Assembly: GCA_033220425.1 (NCBI GenBank)
Contig: CM065653.1
Coordinates: 1,116,001-1,180,000, forward strand
Reading direction: 5' to 3'
DNA length: 64,000 nucleotides
Origin: Lepraria neglecta
Taxonomy: Eukaryota; Ascomycota; Lecanoromycetes; Lecanorales; Stereocaulaceae
Shown: positions 22,374 through 33,136 of the stretch, one piece after another
How positions within the stretch are numbered: position 1 is the first letter of the stretch
How the letters are laid out: each line of letters begins with the position of its first letter
Made by a program: the position numbers and the translations under genes
The notes under the pieces: generated by a model
The model's database searches: none
Told to the model about the DNA's origin: nothing
The model's input: only the letters and a program-made list of their open reading frames with translations

Positions 22374-22978
22374 AATTGTCCCTAGTGGCCGTCTTTTCTA
22401 CGATATGAGTGTTACGTCCGATATCAACTGCATCATACACCGCTGGCACAAGCCATGGAGGCATACAAAGCGTTACCGGGACTGGGGAGGTGGCCATGTA
22501 TCATCTATGCTGCATTACGGTTTGGAAAAGCTTGGGATATGAAAGGCAATCCCAAACCTTTATGGACAATGATCACGCCAATCCCTCTACTGCATCCGCG
22601 TCATGGGTTGGAATGCTTTAGGAATCGAGGAGCTATTTCACGCATTTACGAATAATGTACAGGCATGGGATTCAGCCTGAAAAGTCACACTTTCTACTAG
22701 ATAGAATAGATAGAATCTAATCTTCTACATCAATCTTTGACGTCCACCTCGCCCTCCATGATTGCACACCCAGACACTTTAATCGAGATACTGCAGCATC
22801 AAAAGCCACTAGCAGATAAGATAGCGGGCCGTAGCATGCATCGAACCCTACGTAACTTTGTTGTGGAGTTGCGGAGCAAAAGAAAAGCTCAATCAATTGA
22901 GGAAGTTCTAGACATAGGATTCCCAGATAAACCACATGCCAGCTTCTGTATCTTACACACCAACTGTAAATAGGTATC
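22374..22978. other. Spacer between aspartokinase and lyase genes
   Basis: Holds a 78-codon plus-strand frame (22737-22973) ending six bases before the lyase start. It has no recognised motif and could be an upstream ORF in the lyase leader. Not supported as a separate gene. Confidence 0.4.
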
Positions 22979-24948
22979 ATGAGCAGCCAACAAGCACAAA
23001 TCACAACCAGCGCCCCAGGCAAGCTCTGGGGCGGCCGGTTCACAGGTGCATCGCTCAACCTTTCAATTGGCAATCCTCTTACTGACGCTTTCCAGAGGGC
23101 ATTGATCCTCTCATGCAGAAATACAATGCCTCCATATACTACGACCGGGCTTTCTACAAGCAAGACCTTGCAGGATCAATTGCATGGGCACGAGCGAACA
23201 AAAATCGAGGAATACTGAGTGCCGAGGAGTTCTCCAAGATTGAGAAAGGCTTAAAGGAGGTGGAAAAGGAGTGGGAAGATGGCACGTTCAAGATAGTAGA
23301 AGAGATAGACGAGGACATACATACAGCGAACGAGAGAAGATTGAGCGAGATTGTGGGAAAAGTACGAAGTACCAACCGTTCGCTCTACCCGCCTTCAGTC
23401 TAATGTATATACAGGAGATCGGTGGAAAACTACATACAGGTACGACGAACCAAGAGGGCTGAGCAGTGCACGCAATTGACAGGGAGAAGGAAGAAGCCGC
23501 AATGAACAAGTAGCAACTGATATGAGGCTATGGCTTGTCCAAGAATTGTTGAAGATCGAGGAATTCCTTGAAAACAATATAAAAGCTATGGCCATGCGGG
23601 CCGAAATCGAGATCGAAGTCTGCATGCCCGGGTACGTCATGAGCATCCTCGACTTTCATGAAGCATGAGGCACCAAGACTAACTGCGAATTAGATACACC
23701 CATTTACAACGAGCTCAACCGTAAGCCTGACTCCCTCCTGGTTCTTAATTCGGATGGCCCCTAATTTCAACTGTGAAGCATTCGATGGTCACATTGGCTT
23801 TGTTCATACGCTTTTGCATTTGCTTCCGACCTCGAAAGACTACGACAAGTCATTAAGCGCGTCAATAGGGTAGGTCCATTCCCTGCTTGAGTGGCTCGAT
23901 CATCTACTGACTTTCTCGTTTAGAGTCCTCTCGGTCTGGGTGCATTGGCAGGAAACCCTTTCGGTGTGGATCGAGACGCTATGGCTAAGGAGTTGGGATT
24001 CGAAGGCTTGATGATGAATTCTCTGAACGGGGTTGGGGATCGGGATTTCGCCACTGAGACCATGCAATGGGCAGCGATGCTTATGGGACACATCTCCAGA
24101 ATCAGCGAGGACCTCATCATATACAGCACCGCAGAGTTTGGCTTCCTAAAGCTTTCAGATGCTTACAGCACGGGAAGCTCGTTGATGCCACAAAAGGTAC
24201 GGCTCCTGTTTACTCGCTGACTTGTAGCTATCGCCCTCGGTCTCTAACGCGACATTAGAAAAATTCTGACAGTTTAGAGCTCCTACGGGGAAAGAGCGGA
24301 CGGGTCATGGGACAGATGATGGGACTCATGGTGACAACCAAGGTAAAAACCCCCAGCTCCTGCCTCAATAGTTTAATCACTGATTGCGCAACCAGGGTCT
24401 ACCCAGCACCTATAACAAAGACCTCCAAGAATCCGTTGAGCCCCTCCTCGACTGCGTCAAAACCATCAGCGACTCCATCCAAATCCTAACAGGCGTCATA
24501 AGCACGTTGGCCATCAATCCCGACAAGATGCTCGCAGCTTTGACGCCTGATATGCTAGCGACCGGTAGGCAATACCTTCTTCTACACTCCGTTCGCCGTC
24601 ACTGACACTCCCCGCCCAGATCTCGCAGACTACCTCGTCCGAAAAGGTATCCCCTTCCGCGAAACTCACCACATCTCCGGGCAAGTTGTGGCGCTAGCAG
24701 AACAGAAAAACATGCCAATGGACCAGCTCAGTCATGGAGATCTGCAATCCGTGGACAAGAGGCTGGGGTCGGACTTCATTTTTGATTACGAGAAGAGCGT
24801 TGAAATGAGGACGGCGAAAGGTGGGACTGTAGGTTTTCACAGAACTAGAATTCCTGATATAAGGTCATTCCGATATGCTAACGTGTCCATGCAGAGCAAA
24901 TCCAGTGTACAAGAGCAAATTGCCGTTCTCAAGAAGATGCTGACTTGA
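22979..24948 (+). CDS. ARG4: Argininosuccinate lyase, 11 exons
   Basis: Splits argininosuccinate into arginine and fumarate, the last step of arginine synthesis. Exons: 22979-23045, 23096-23361, 23415-23439, 23490-23631, 23694-23720, 23779-23869, 23924-24196, 24259-24342, 24396-24564, 24620-24828, 24895-24948. They sum to 468 residues, the normal length, and every junction restores the family sequence: KLWGGRF, GKLHTG joined to [18 protein letters not shown] to YTHLQRAQ, then [15 protein letters not shown]. The superfamily signature GSSLMPQK is spliced to KNSDS, with [13 protein letters not shown] and DMLATD after it. Two exons are only 25 and 27 nt. The C-terminus reads [15 protein letters not shown] where I would expect a VWNYEKS form. 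The gene is intact; it lies 605 bp downstream of the aspartokinase on the same strand. Whether it is the sole ASL of the genome cannot be told here. Confidence 0.92.
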
Positions 24949-25382
24949 CAAAGTCATGAGCAAGGTAGTGATGAGAGCTTCACTTAGATTGCGAATACAA
25001 TGATACCATGGAATTGCTGTGAATATCTCATGCTATCTATCATCGGAATCGATGATCGGAGATTTCGATCGTGGTCTGAGCAGACAAAGGTGACTCCTGT
25101 CCCCAACATTACTTTCAAACAGTGATGTTCATGCTTGAGAACCTTTACACACGGTGACTCCAATGCTTAGCATGCAGACAGTAGTCATTCTCGAGACTCG
25201 CCATGTGCAAAGCAGGACATAGTTCCAATTTCTACTGGGATGCAAACAGACGAGTCCCAGGTCGCAATGAGTAATTTTCGCATAGTGATGGGGAGTAAAA
25301 GAGTGCCAAATTTGGGAATTGGAGGGCCATTGAGCCGCCATTGCACTGATATTAGGGCCCAGTGACCGAATAGCCTGCCAAA
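24949..25382. other. Intergenic, may hide first exon of BTB gene
   Basis: No clear frame. The BTB gene downstream has no in-frame ATG before its domain, so an upstream coding exon could lie here, but I could not place it. Confidence 0.4.
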
Positions 25383-26852
25383 GTGGAAGGGTATCGAGCA
25401 TTGTCTGCCCCGATTTTAGCTCAAGCATCCTCAAGATTTGCCGAGCATCTTCACTCTCAATTCCTAACTCCACTGATCATCCACTCCGAAAACTCTTCAT
25501 CCCCCACCATCCTTGGGATCAAAGCCCCTCATTCTGCACAAGTTCACCCAGTCAACACCGCCAGCTGTCCTCATAGCTCACGGTCATTATGGCATGACGT
25601 TCTCACTGTCGAAGTCATCCAATACGATGAGAAAGTGGTCAACGCCGACGGATCGAAGGTCGTACTCGACTCGAGACAGTCCAAAGTTAGTCGAGAGACC
25701 CTGATCGAAAGATCTCAATATTTCAGGGCCATGCTGGCGTCCTCTTACTGGCAGGAGAACCCAAGAGCCATCATCCCTCTCAAGGCAAGCCATGCTCTTG
25801 CCATGGATGTCTACTTTCGAGTCATACACAAGGGAACACCCATCTTCACCCTCACCATTCCTGAAGTATGGCACCTAGCGGAGGCTGTCAAGTTCTGTCA
25901 AACCGACCTAAAGTATTTCAAGGACTGGTTTTCTAGTTGGTATAACGCCGTGGGTAAGTGCACTTTTCGGTGCCGTTGCCTCTTAGTTCGTTAGGTATCT
26001 GCTCTTGAGACGTGTCAATGCTGACTCAAAATCTGCCAGGTATGCTCCTCTTGGAGCTTAACCCACGCTCACTCGCATACCCTTGCTGGCGTTTCGATCA
26101 CGCGCAAGGCTTTCTCGATGTTACAGAATATCTGGTATACAATGGTGTCGGCCACCTCACAGAGCAGAATCCAGTCAATTTGGTTGAGCACCACCTGCCA
26201 CCACGTATCATCCGTAAGTTGGACTTCACAATGCTGAGCCTGTTGTCCCTGACTTCTGTTAGAGCAACTGAACGCCGCAAAAGGCCAACTCAAGAGTCTC
26301 TTGCTCAATGGACCCTTTGGACCAGCCATGGAACTCTATGGAGCGACTTGCCCTTGCAGGAAAGAGACGGAATATGACTACAACCATCACATCTACAACC
26401 TCGAAGTCTGGCCGCTAGATTTGGCCTTGTCCAAGGCTAGCATCAACCAAGTCCTTCAGCGACTCGATGGTTTTTTCCTACCAGGCAAAGAAAGAAGCTT
26501 GTAGTGGCTGTCGTCGGGATTATAAGAAGCTCATCCAAGGGGTTCAACACCGCGTCAAAGACTTCTTTGAAGCCTTATGCCTTGATTGCATGGACAATTC
26601 GAAGCCAAAGACTGGGAGCACGCACACTGGCTACTGGAAGCATGACAAGCTTCGCGAGTGCGACTGGATCACAACCTGCCGTGCTCGCCATAAGCGAGCT
26701 ACATGGTACTACTCATTCATGGAGCGGAAGGAGGACCGAGACAAGTTTTATAAAGATAAGAGAGAGGAGAGGAGGATGTTCAAGATGCGAAGAGTAGGTT
26801 ACTTGCTAATTTTCCTTGCGCGAAGTTCAGGACTGACAAATCTTAGGGATGA
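25383..26852 (+). pseudogene. BTB/POZ-domain protein with one frame break
   Basis: BTB proteins act as dimerising adaptors, often for Cullin-3 ligases. Exons: about 25383-25953, 26040-26213, 26263-~26790, with a possible last exon ending at 26852. The BTB core reads DVLTVEVIQYDEKVV, SKVSRETLIERSQYFRAML, then a block around IPEVWHLAEAV. The C-terminal fungal module follows: WRFDHAQGFLDVTEYLVYN, IGH-type GVGHLTEQNP, HLPPRII joined to QQLNAAKG, CPCRKE, and CSGCRRDYKK with LCLDCMDNSKPKTG. Between LQRLDG and SYQAKKEACSGC the frame changes at a run of six T (26471-26476); five T would restore it. This is either a real mutation or a base-calling error. No in-frame ATG precedes the domain (the open frame starts at a GTG), so the 5' end is unresolved. 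Confidence 0.7.
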
Positions 26853-27066
26853 TTGAGTGAGCAGAGTGGCTTCTACAACTCTTATGAACACAAATTGGGC
26901 ATGGCCGTGCTGCTAATTGAGAGGGTGGATTGGCCGTTCCAGGTCTTGTGAGCATGTAAATCCATGGCAGTCCTGATGATTGAGCGGGCGGATTGGCCAT
27001 CCCAACTACTGTGAACATAGAAATGGTATGGCAGTACTACTAGTTGGGTGGGCAAACTGGCTAGTC
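26848..27066. repeat. Minisatellite A, about 63 bp period
   Basis: About 3.5 copies of a unit containing ATTGAGNGGGTGGATTGGCC, GTGAACATA and ATGGCAGTACT. The first, most diverged copy begins at the stop codon of the BTB gene. Confidence 0.65.
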
Positions 27067-27067
27067 T

Positions 27068-27480
27068 AGCTCAGATAGCTTCGATAGTGGCGCGTTCCTG
27101 ACTTCATAAGATTGAGAAATAACACACTCCCTGCTCAGATAGCTTCGATGATGGCGCATTCTTAACTACGACAAGTCAAGAAATAGAATACACCCAACTT
27201 ACCTAGTACAATTTTTCCCCTCTAGCAAACCGAGAGACAGTATATCCTCGGCTCAGATAGCTTTTATAGTGGTACATTCTTTTCTCTAGCAGGTTTTGAA
27301 ATAGTACCTTCCCAGCTCAGACAGTTTCGATAGTGGCACCTTCTTGTCTACGGTAATTCCCGGAATGACACTTTCTTAGCCCAGATTTCTTCAACGATAG
27401 CATGTTGTTGCTTACAACAAGTCAAGGAATAGCACACTTCTAACGCAGATAGCTTCAATAATGGCACCTCAATTCTCAAC
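27068..27480. repeat. Minisatellite B, about 64 bp period
   Basis: About seven copies of a unit starting GCTCAGATAGCTTCGATAG and TGGCRC, with CAAGTCAAGAAATA in the middle. Starts near 27069, 27133, 27251, 27315, 27379 and 27443, giving spacings of 64-65 bp with one degenerate copy near 27190. Confidence 0.75.
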
Positions 27481-28125
27481 TATCAGACCAGACCTCCCTT
27501 GTAATAGCTCAAACTCCTCTAGACTAATCCAGCACTTGCTCAGCCTGCTCAGGTTGCTCCCCATCCCCAGCTCTAGTGTTCGCATAACTTCCCATATGCT
27601 CGTAGCCGTAGAGCAGAATATTAGATATGCAAAGGTTGTCCAAAAGCAATTTTCGTGCCGAAAAGCGAGTCTTAAAAGCAAAACACAGGTGACACAACGC
27701 TATCCAGGAGCAAAATCCAAGCCAAAATCCACATCTCAAGCGCAACCCACGAAGCACAACCCGCCATTCTAAAGCATCATCTACGCCAAAAACAAAACAA
27801 AACAAAACAAAACAGGAAAGTCCCCAAAAACACAAATACTCAGATTCAGAATCTCACATCTGGCCTCAGGAACCAAGCAACAAATCGAAGCAACCGACAG
27901 GTAAATAGCACCGCCGAAAGAACCCCAAGTCAGTTTCTCCAGCGTCGCCGCCAGCGTCCCATAACTCGAAAGTCCCTCCTCAGTACCCCCATCAGTCCCG
28001 AGATGCCCCAATACACCGCAAGTTTGGAGCCCTGGCGTGTTCACCACACTATCCGAGCTTTCTTGTTTGATGAGTGAATGAAGTGAATGACTCTATTTGG
28101 GTACATATTCATTGTGACACAGGCA
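27481..28125. other. Intergenic with (AAAAC)n microsatellite
   Basis: Contains five AAAAC units at 27788-27814. The open frames on both strands here, including a minus-strand stretch at 27781-28047 without an ATG start, are not supported as genes. Confidence 0.45.
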
Positions 28126-28809
28126 CTAATCCACATCCGCGAAGCCATTCTGAAACCGCACATCGTCCATTCTACAGACATAACTCCCACGTCTTATCCA
28201 ACTAAGCAGGACTATCACCCCATGTAGCGCCCACAGTCCCCCAACACACCCCACAACAAGACGCCGCCTGAAACCCTTTTCCCTAACATACGACGCTAAC
28301 GACAGCACAAGATCTAGCCAGAAGAACCAAGTATTAACCCCATAAGCCGGTAGTATCAGACTCAGCGCACAAGTCGACACATTCGGGATGGCGAGACCAC
28401 CCAGGAATTGCAGGAAACCGCGTAGGCATATACTGAGTGCCGGCAGGAGGTATGTGAGGTAATGTTTCGATAGCGGGCGGACACTGCATAGGTATGCCGA
28501 GGCGGGAGGCGTGGGTGAGTCTTCTGAGAACGCGAACATAAGGCTTTTTGGCATCTCTGGAAAAGGAGGAGTAAGCGAAGGAGTGGAAGTTGGTGCAACG
28601 GTTCCTTGTCTGGGATGTTCCGACATTGCGGCCTCGTATGTTGGAAGTGTAGTGTATATGTCAGAACTAGTGGGGTTATGCATGCGGTTGAGGAAGTTTT
28701 GGGCGGCTGTTGAGGCCAATTTGGTGGCCAATATGAGGGCTGGGTTGTGCGGGTGGGAGGCTGGAGGCTCGTGATGCTGTGTTGTGAGATCATGTGTTTG
28801 GACAAACAA
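28126..28809 (-). CDS. Hypothetical multi-pass membrane protein
   Basis: Open frame of 227 codons. The N-terminal half is polar and Pro/Thr/Ser-rich. From about residue 120 there are three or four hydrophobic segments (LTYLLPALSICLRGFLQFLG, ALSLILPAYGVNTWFFWLDL, VGCVGGLWALHGVIVLLSW) separated by short basic loops. No signal peptide or family motif was recognised. A later Met near 28681 is also possible. An arrangement of clean membrane helices argues for a real gene, but without homology this is tentative. Confidence 0.4.
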   Translation of the reverse strand: MFVQTHDLTTQHHEPPASHPHNPALILATKLASTAAQNFLNRMHNPTSSDIYTTLPTYEAAMSEHPRQGTVAPTSTPSLTPPFPEMPKSLMFAFSEDSPTPPASAYLCSVRPLSKHYLTYLLPALSICLRGFLQFLGGLAIPNVSTCALSLILPAYGVNTWFFWLDLVLSLASYVREKGFRRRLVVGCVGGLWALHGVIVLLSWIRRGSYVCRMDDVRFQNGFADVD

Positions 28810-28904
28810 ACGGGATTAATGTTGTTGATATGTGCCTTCAAGGGTATTTGGAATTTCGCAGGATGACTAACTTTTAGACAAGAAAGAATGGAAACAAGTA
28901 TGAG

Positions 28905-31900
28905 GACCTAGCTTTTCCTCAACATAACCGTTCGCCAAGCACCTTCTCCCCATCACCACCAAGAATCTTCTCAAAAATGCTCTTAGTACCCTTGGCAGCA
29001 GCCCCACTGGCACAGACGAAAACCATCCCTTGCTTCTTCATGAGCTTGCTCCTGACTGTTGTCCATACACCCGACGTATCTTCGGGTTGCTTAACACAAT
29101 GTTAAGCGTATCGATGATGTTCAGTGACTTTGCTCCCTCCAAGATGTCTGTAGTCAGCGCCACATCGGATTCTTTGAGCCCAAGGGAAAGCGAGATGCCT
29201 GTACCCTGCGAGGGACGACGTTGTCCGGCTGCAAGAGCGCCACCAGTAGTAGCAATGCGCCACTGTAGCAAGCAGCGTAACAGGGCCAAAGCCAGCGCCT
29301 GTTGCGACGATGACGAAGGGCGCCAGGTAGTTTTCGCGCAGTTGTGGACCAGCCCTTGAGTCGACAAAGCGATACTTGAGAGGTGTAGGTGTGGTAAAGT
29401 TGTTAAGGAAAGTATCGCTGAAACGTTCGTCTTGATTGACCTTGACCATGATGTCGACTCTGTTACCAGTCACTGCTGCTGTTCCTTTACAATTCGAGGC
29501 GTAAAATGGCGACGAGGCCACGGAATATGTTTTGACGTGGAGGAGAGGCATGTCCAGGCAGACATCTCATTGGAGATAGTAGTCGAAGGCACGATCATCT
29601 TGCGCGAAACCTGTGTCGATGACACGCTCTAAGGCTTCGAGAACTGAGACTTTGCGCAAGTAATTTGGACTCAGGCCTCTTTGAAAGGCAAGTGCCACGG
29701 ACTTGAGCCATTCGAGCTCTAGGAATGGACGCTCAAGGTCCACAAACTCTGTCAAAAATATTCCGAAAGTTGGTGACTCGCCATCGAAAACCAAATTCAT
29801 CGGGTCGGAAGCGTCAATACACAATGCTTTGAGTGCTTGATCAACCTTAGCCGGTACGTTGAACGGGAGGACTTAAACGCAATTCACCTCTTCAAATGAC
29901 TCATTGCCGACGTTCAGGCTTATGAGGAAAGACCTATCACCTCTAGTCCCGACTTCTAGAACTATTACAACCAGCGTGCAGTCTTTGAGTGTCGACAGCA
30001 GCTCTTCTTGTTGATCGTCATACTTTTGAGTCGCGTCTTCGGCAGGCTTGCTTCCCTCTACAGAAGCCTCTACGGAAGCGGAAAGCACATCGTTAATTCT
30101 CGGCTGTAGCTTTTCCCACCAAGTACTCAATGAACGTAGGGGAGCGGTTCCGCAGCAGTATCACCCTGCCAAATTCCACGCATCAGCGAACTTCCTCCCA
30201 TTTGCTTCATCAATGAATGTGTCTTGACGGCTGCTCCATTGTAACTGTTCGAGTAGCGGCTGTCGCCGTTGCCGAAAACCGCAAATTTGAAACCCTTGTT
30301 GCCAGGCGATGGTGTATTTGCTAGTACGTCGTGACACATCTCTTCGAAAGCTAAGCCATTGGCTGGGGTATCGCCTTGTCTGCATGATCCCGGAGTCAGC
30401 ATTCCCCTTTTGAGATGATTCTTGAGTCGATAGATATGTCTTGTGAGCCGGAAAAAATTTCCCGCCACACAAGGGCCTAATGAGGAATAATAGCTCAGAA
30501 AACACGACTCACCCAGTAGAGCTTACGATCAGGAGAAAGATCTTGTCCGCCGTAAGATCAGAGGCATACAAGCTATTCAAGGATTCGACCTTAGAGTTGA
30601 GGGAGGTATTAGAGACCTTCTCGATATACGAGCTCGTCCACTGGTGGAGCTTGGTCGCTAGCTTCTCTGCGAATTTTTCCGCACTGCAGAAATAGATTTC
30701 TATACATCTGCTCGCAAGTTGTAGATTTTGCACGGTATCTACCGGCCTAGGCGAGGGTACGCTGTGAGGCAGGGGTTCGACGTCGCCTGTCACCTCATAT
30801 GTGAGAACTCTTGTCTCGGGTTTGCTGTAGGCCGCAAGATTTTGAAGCTCTTGAACCTCAACGACGGCTGTAGAAGGCTGTGATGCAATAGGGCAGAGAT
30901 GCTTCTCTCTTCCCCAATCCTCGATCGGGTCTTGTACGTGCTTTGAGATCATGGGTTTTGGCTGTAGCATGCATGTCAGCTCCGGTATTCATCTGGTCAG
31001 AAATCACGAAAACATTACCTGATAATTCGGTGCGCCGCCTCGATGCCAGACTGGGATGATGGATCCCTGTGGTGGTGCAAGCCAGTCTAGAAGACTCGGG
31101 TTAGCATTTCTCGTAGATCTGAGAGCCAAGTCATGAGACAAGCTCATGGAGTAAACGAGAAGGCCAAATTCCTGATGCCTCTTCCGCAGGAATCGAAGTA
31201 TTGCTTACAGGGATCAGCCGGCAATCTATAACCGTTCTTCTGCCTGAACCCTTCGTCGTATTGACACCACTTCATTGACGCCGTAAGCGAATCACTCATA
31301 GTGACCTTGGCTTGGATCAAAGACCGATTAACGGCGTAAGTCAATTCGGCTTGATCTCTTGATAGCATTGATAGCTTTTCGTACTCCGGAAGGTCCTCAA
31401 ATGTCTCAAAGCCATGACCCAGCTTCCCGTGTGTAAGATCGAGAGCACGGACCATGTCGGATAAGACATTGTAACGGAAGGAGTCAGCAAGGTTGCGAAC
31501 CCCTATTTCGGCATCCATGAACCTGGGAGAATCAGACGTCGTGAATATCGTGTAAAACTGATGGCTTAAACATACCAGCCTAGGAAAGGTGTAGCAGTGT
31601 ACTGTACACCGCCAATGTCAAACCCAAGCCTTGTTAAGGCAGGAAAAGAGACCCATTTGAGACCGAGCTTTTCGAACTGGGCGGCGTACTGTGGATGGTG
31701 AATGTTCATAAGAGGGCGTAAGTATGTCGGGATTTCGGTAAAGGCAGGAAGGTCGCCTTCAGCGATAGCAACAAGTGGTAGGAGATGCCAAGGGCTTCTT
31801 GACTCTGGGCGCACCCAGCCAAGCTCAATGATCGCTTTCGTCAATTTGACGCTATTCGGATCGCCTATGATGGAGCCGTCCTCTGCTTCATAGCCTGCAA

Positions 31901-32600
31901 ATTCAAGGATCTGATGATTTCCAGAACATTGGTTCTCGGCAGTCGACACCACGCGGTGGGAAAACAAATACTGTGGGTAAGATATTGCCCCCGTTGAAGG
32001 CCTCGAAAATCCCTTTCAGCACCTCTGCAACCATTTGTGAACTTGACGTGACTGCTCTAAGGTCACAAAGCTTCCGCTCGTCGCTGTGCGATCGCATGAT
32101 GCACTTTCTCGCGTTCCTCCACGCCCTTCGAATACCAAAGTCGAATTCCTCTGACGTTTGCGTCCAATTGCCACCAACCGGTATTGTCCTCTCGTATGAC
32201 GGCCTCAACCGCTCCGTCCCGGATCTCACCCAGTACTTCCTCCAGCTGGCTTTGGAACGCATCCTCGCTGTCAAAGAAACATTCCACATGTAGATCCTGT
32301 AGATAATGTTCGGCTTCCTGTTCGACTATGCTCAGCGCTCGATTCTCGCCTACTCTAGGCTCATCAGTGTGAAGTGCTCTTCCTGCCTGGCAGAAGTCCT
32401 TGGTACAGCCCGTGGATGCGAGGGTGGCATGATCGACTTGAATTCGTTGGAGTTCAGGTGCCAACGCCGGACGCTGAATGGGATCTCGAAGCCCGTCGTC
32501 CAGACCTTGAGGCATTCTTGGAGCCAGCCGATGCTGGCCTCGATACTCGAGCTCTACGATCAATTACCCTAAGAGTGCGCAGCTTAAACGAATGGAATTT
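28905..32600 (-). pseudogene. Decayed fungal nitric oxide synthase (oxygenase + reductase)
   Basis: NOS makes nitric oxide and citrulline from arginine using haem, pterin, FMN, FAD and NADPH. In order on the minus strand: a leader with HTDEPRVGENR; the haem-cysteine motif RRAWRNARKCIMRS; LPTVFVFPPR; LEFAGYEAEDGS; ELGWVRPESRSPWHLLPL; GLKWVSFPALTRLGFDIGG; a splice joining FLGW to FMDAEIGVRNLADSFRYN; LAPPQGSIIPVWHRGGAPNY; then a flavodoxin half (IYFCSAEKFAEKL, LIVSSTGQGDTPANG, AVFGNGDSRYSNSYNG), and a FAD/NADPH half (RPFLELEWLKS, VKTYSVASSPFY, YLAPFVIVATGAGFGPV, VFVCASG). Introns still splice cleanly, but there are two in-frame stops (near 29568 and 29874) and about six frame changes, so no full protein can be made. 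The N-terminus is not defined. Confidence 0.82.
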
Positions 32601-33136
32601 AGCTAAATCTTCAGAATTTGCAAATTGAAGGTTGGGATTGGTGCTTTGAGATGGAGCATTGGAAGGCCGGGCAGGAGGGAACGTGCGAAGGCTGAGGAAA
32701 TCGGCGATGGAGTGACACATGGCGCCTTCCAAGGCAAATATCTTGGTCCTGAGATTGCACTTCATTTGCGAGTCCACGCTGTGGAAATAAGCCTTGAGAG
32801 TGGCATGGGATTCTCTGCCGCACTATAACGCGGGGAAGGGCGTATGGCCAGCTACGAAATTGGATTCCCCATCTTGAGCTCGTATTCATCAAATGTCGTA
32901 GGCTTTGACGGGAGAACATTGACAAGATTGGTAACAGTCGTGGAGTGACTAGTGGGACATCAATGCGGAGATTTCAGGACGAAGGTGTCTCAGATTATAC
33001 AATAATGGGCCTGTGATGACTAGGAACAGTGTTGAGTAGCCATGACCCCGAGAATGCTCGACAAGCGTGGTCATCGAAGGGACCAGTCCATCTGGTCCGT
33101 TATTTGTGAGTTGTCTCGTGCTGCCACTACCATCTC
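32601..33136. other. Upstream flank of the NOS relic
   Basis: Overlapping open frames on the minus strand (32454-32925) may include the decayed first exon of the NOS relic. Nothing can be assigned with confidence. Confidence 0.35.

Noticed and set aside
23440-23489. Calling the argininosuccinate lyase broken after GKLHTG
   Set aside because: An intron ending at GAGAAG restores GRSRNEQ, and the whole model equals the normal length of 468 residues.
25513-25704. Second frame across the BTB domain
   Set aside because: The other frame carries the BTB motifs and continues over two introns; this one stops without motifs.
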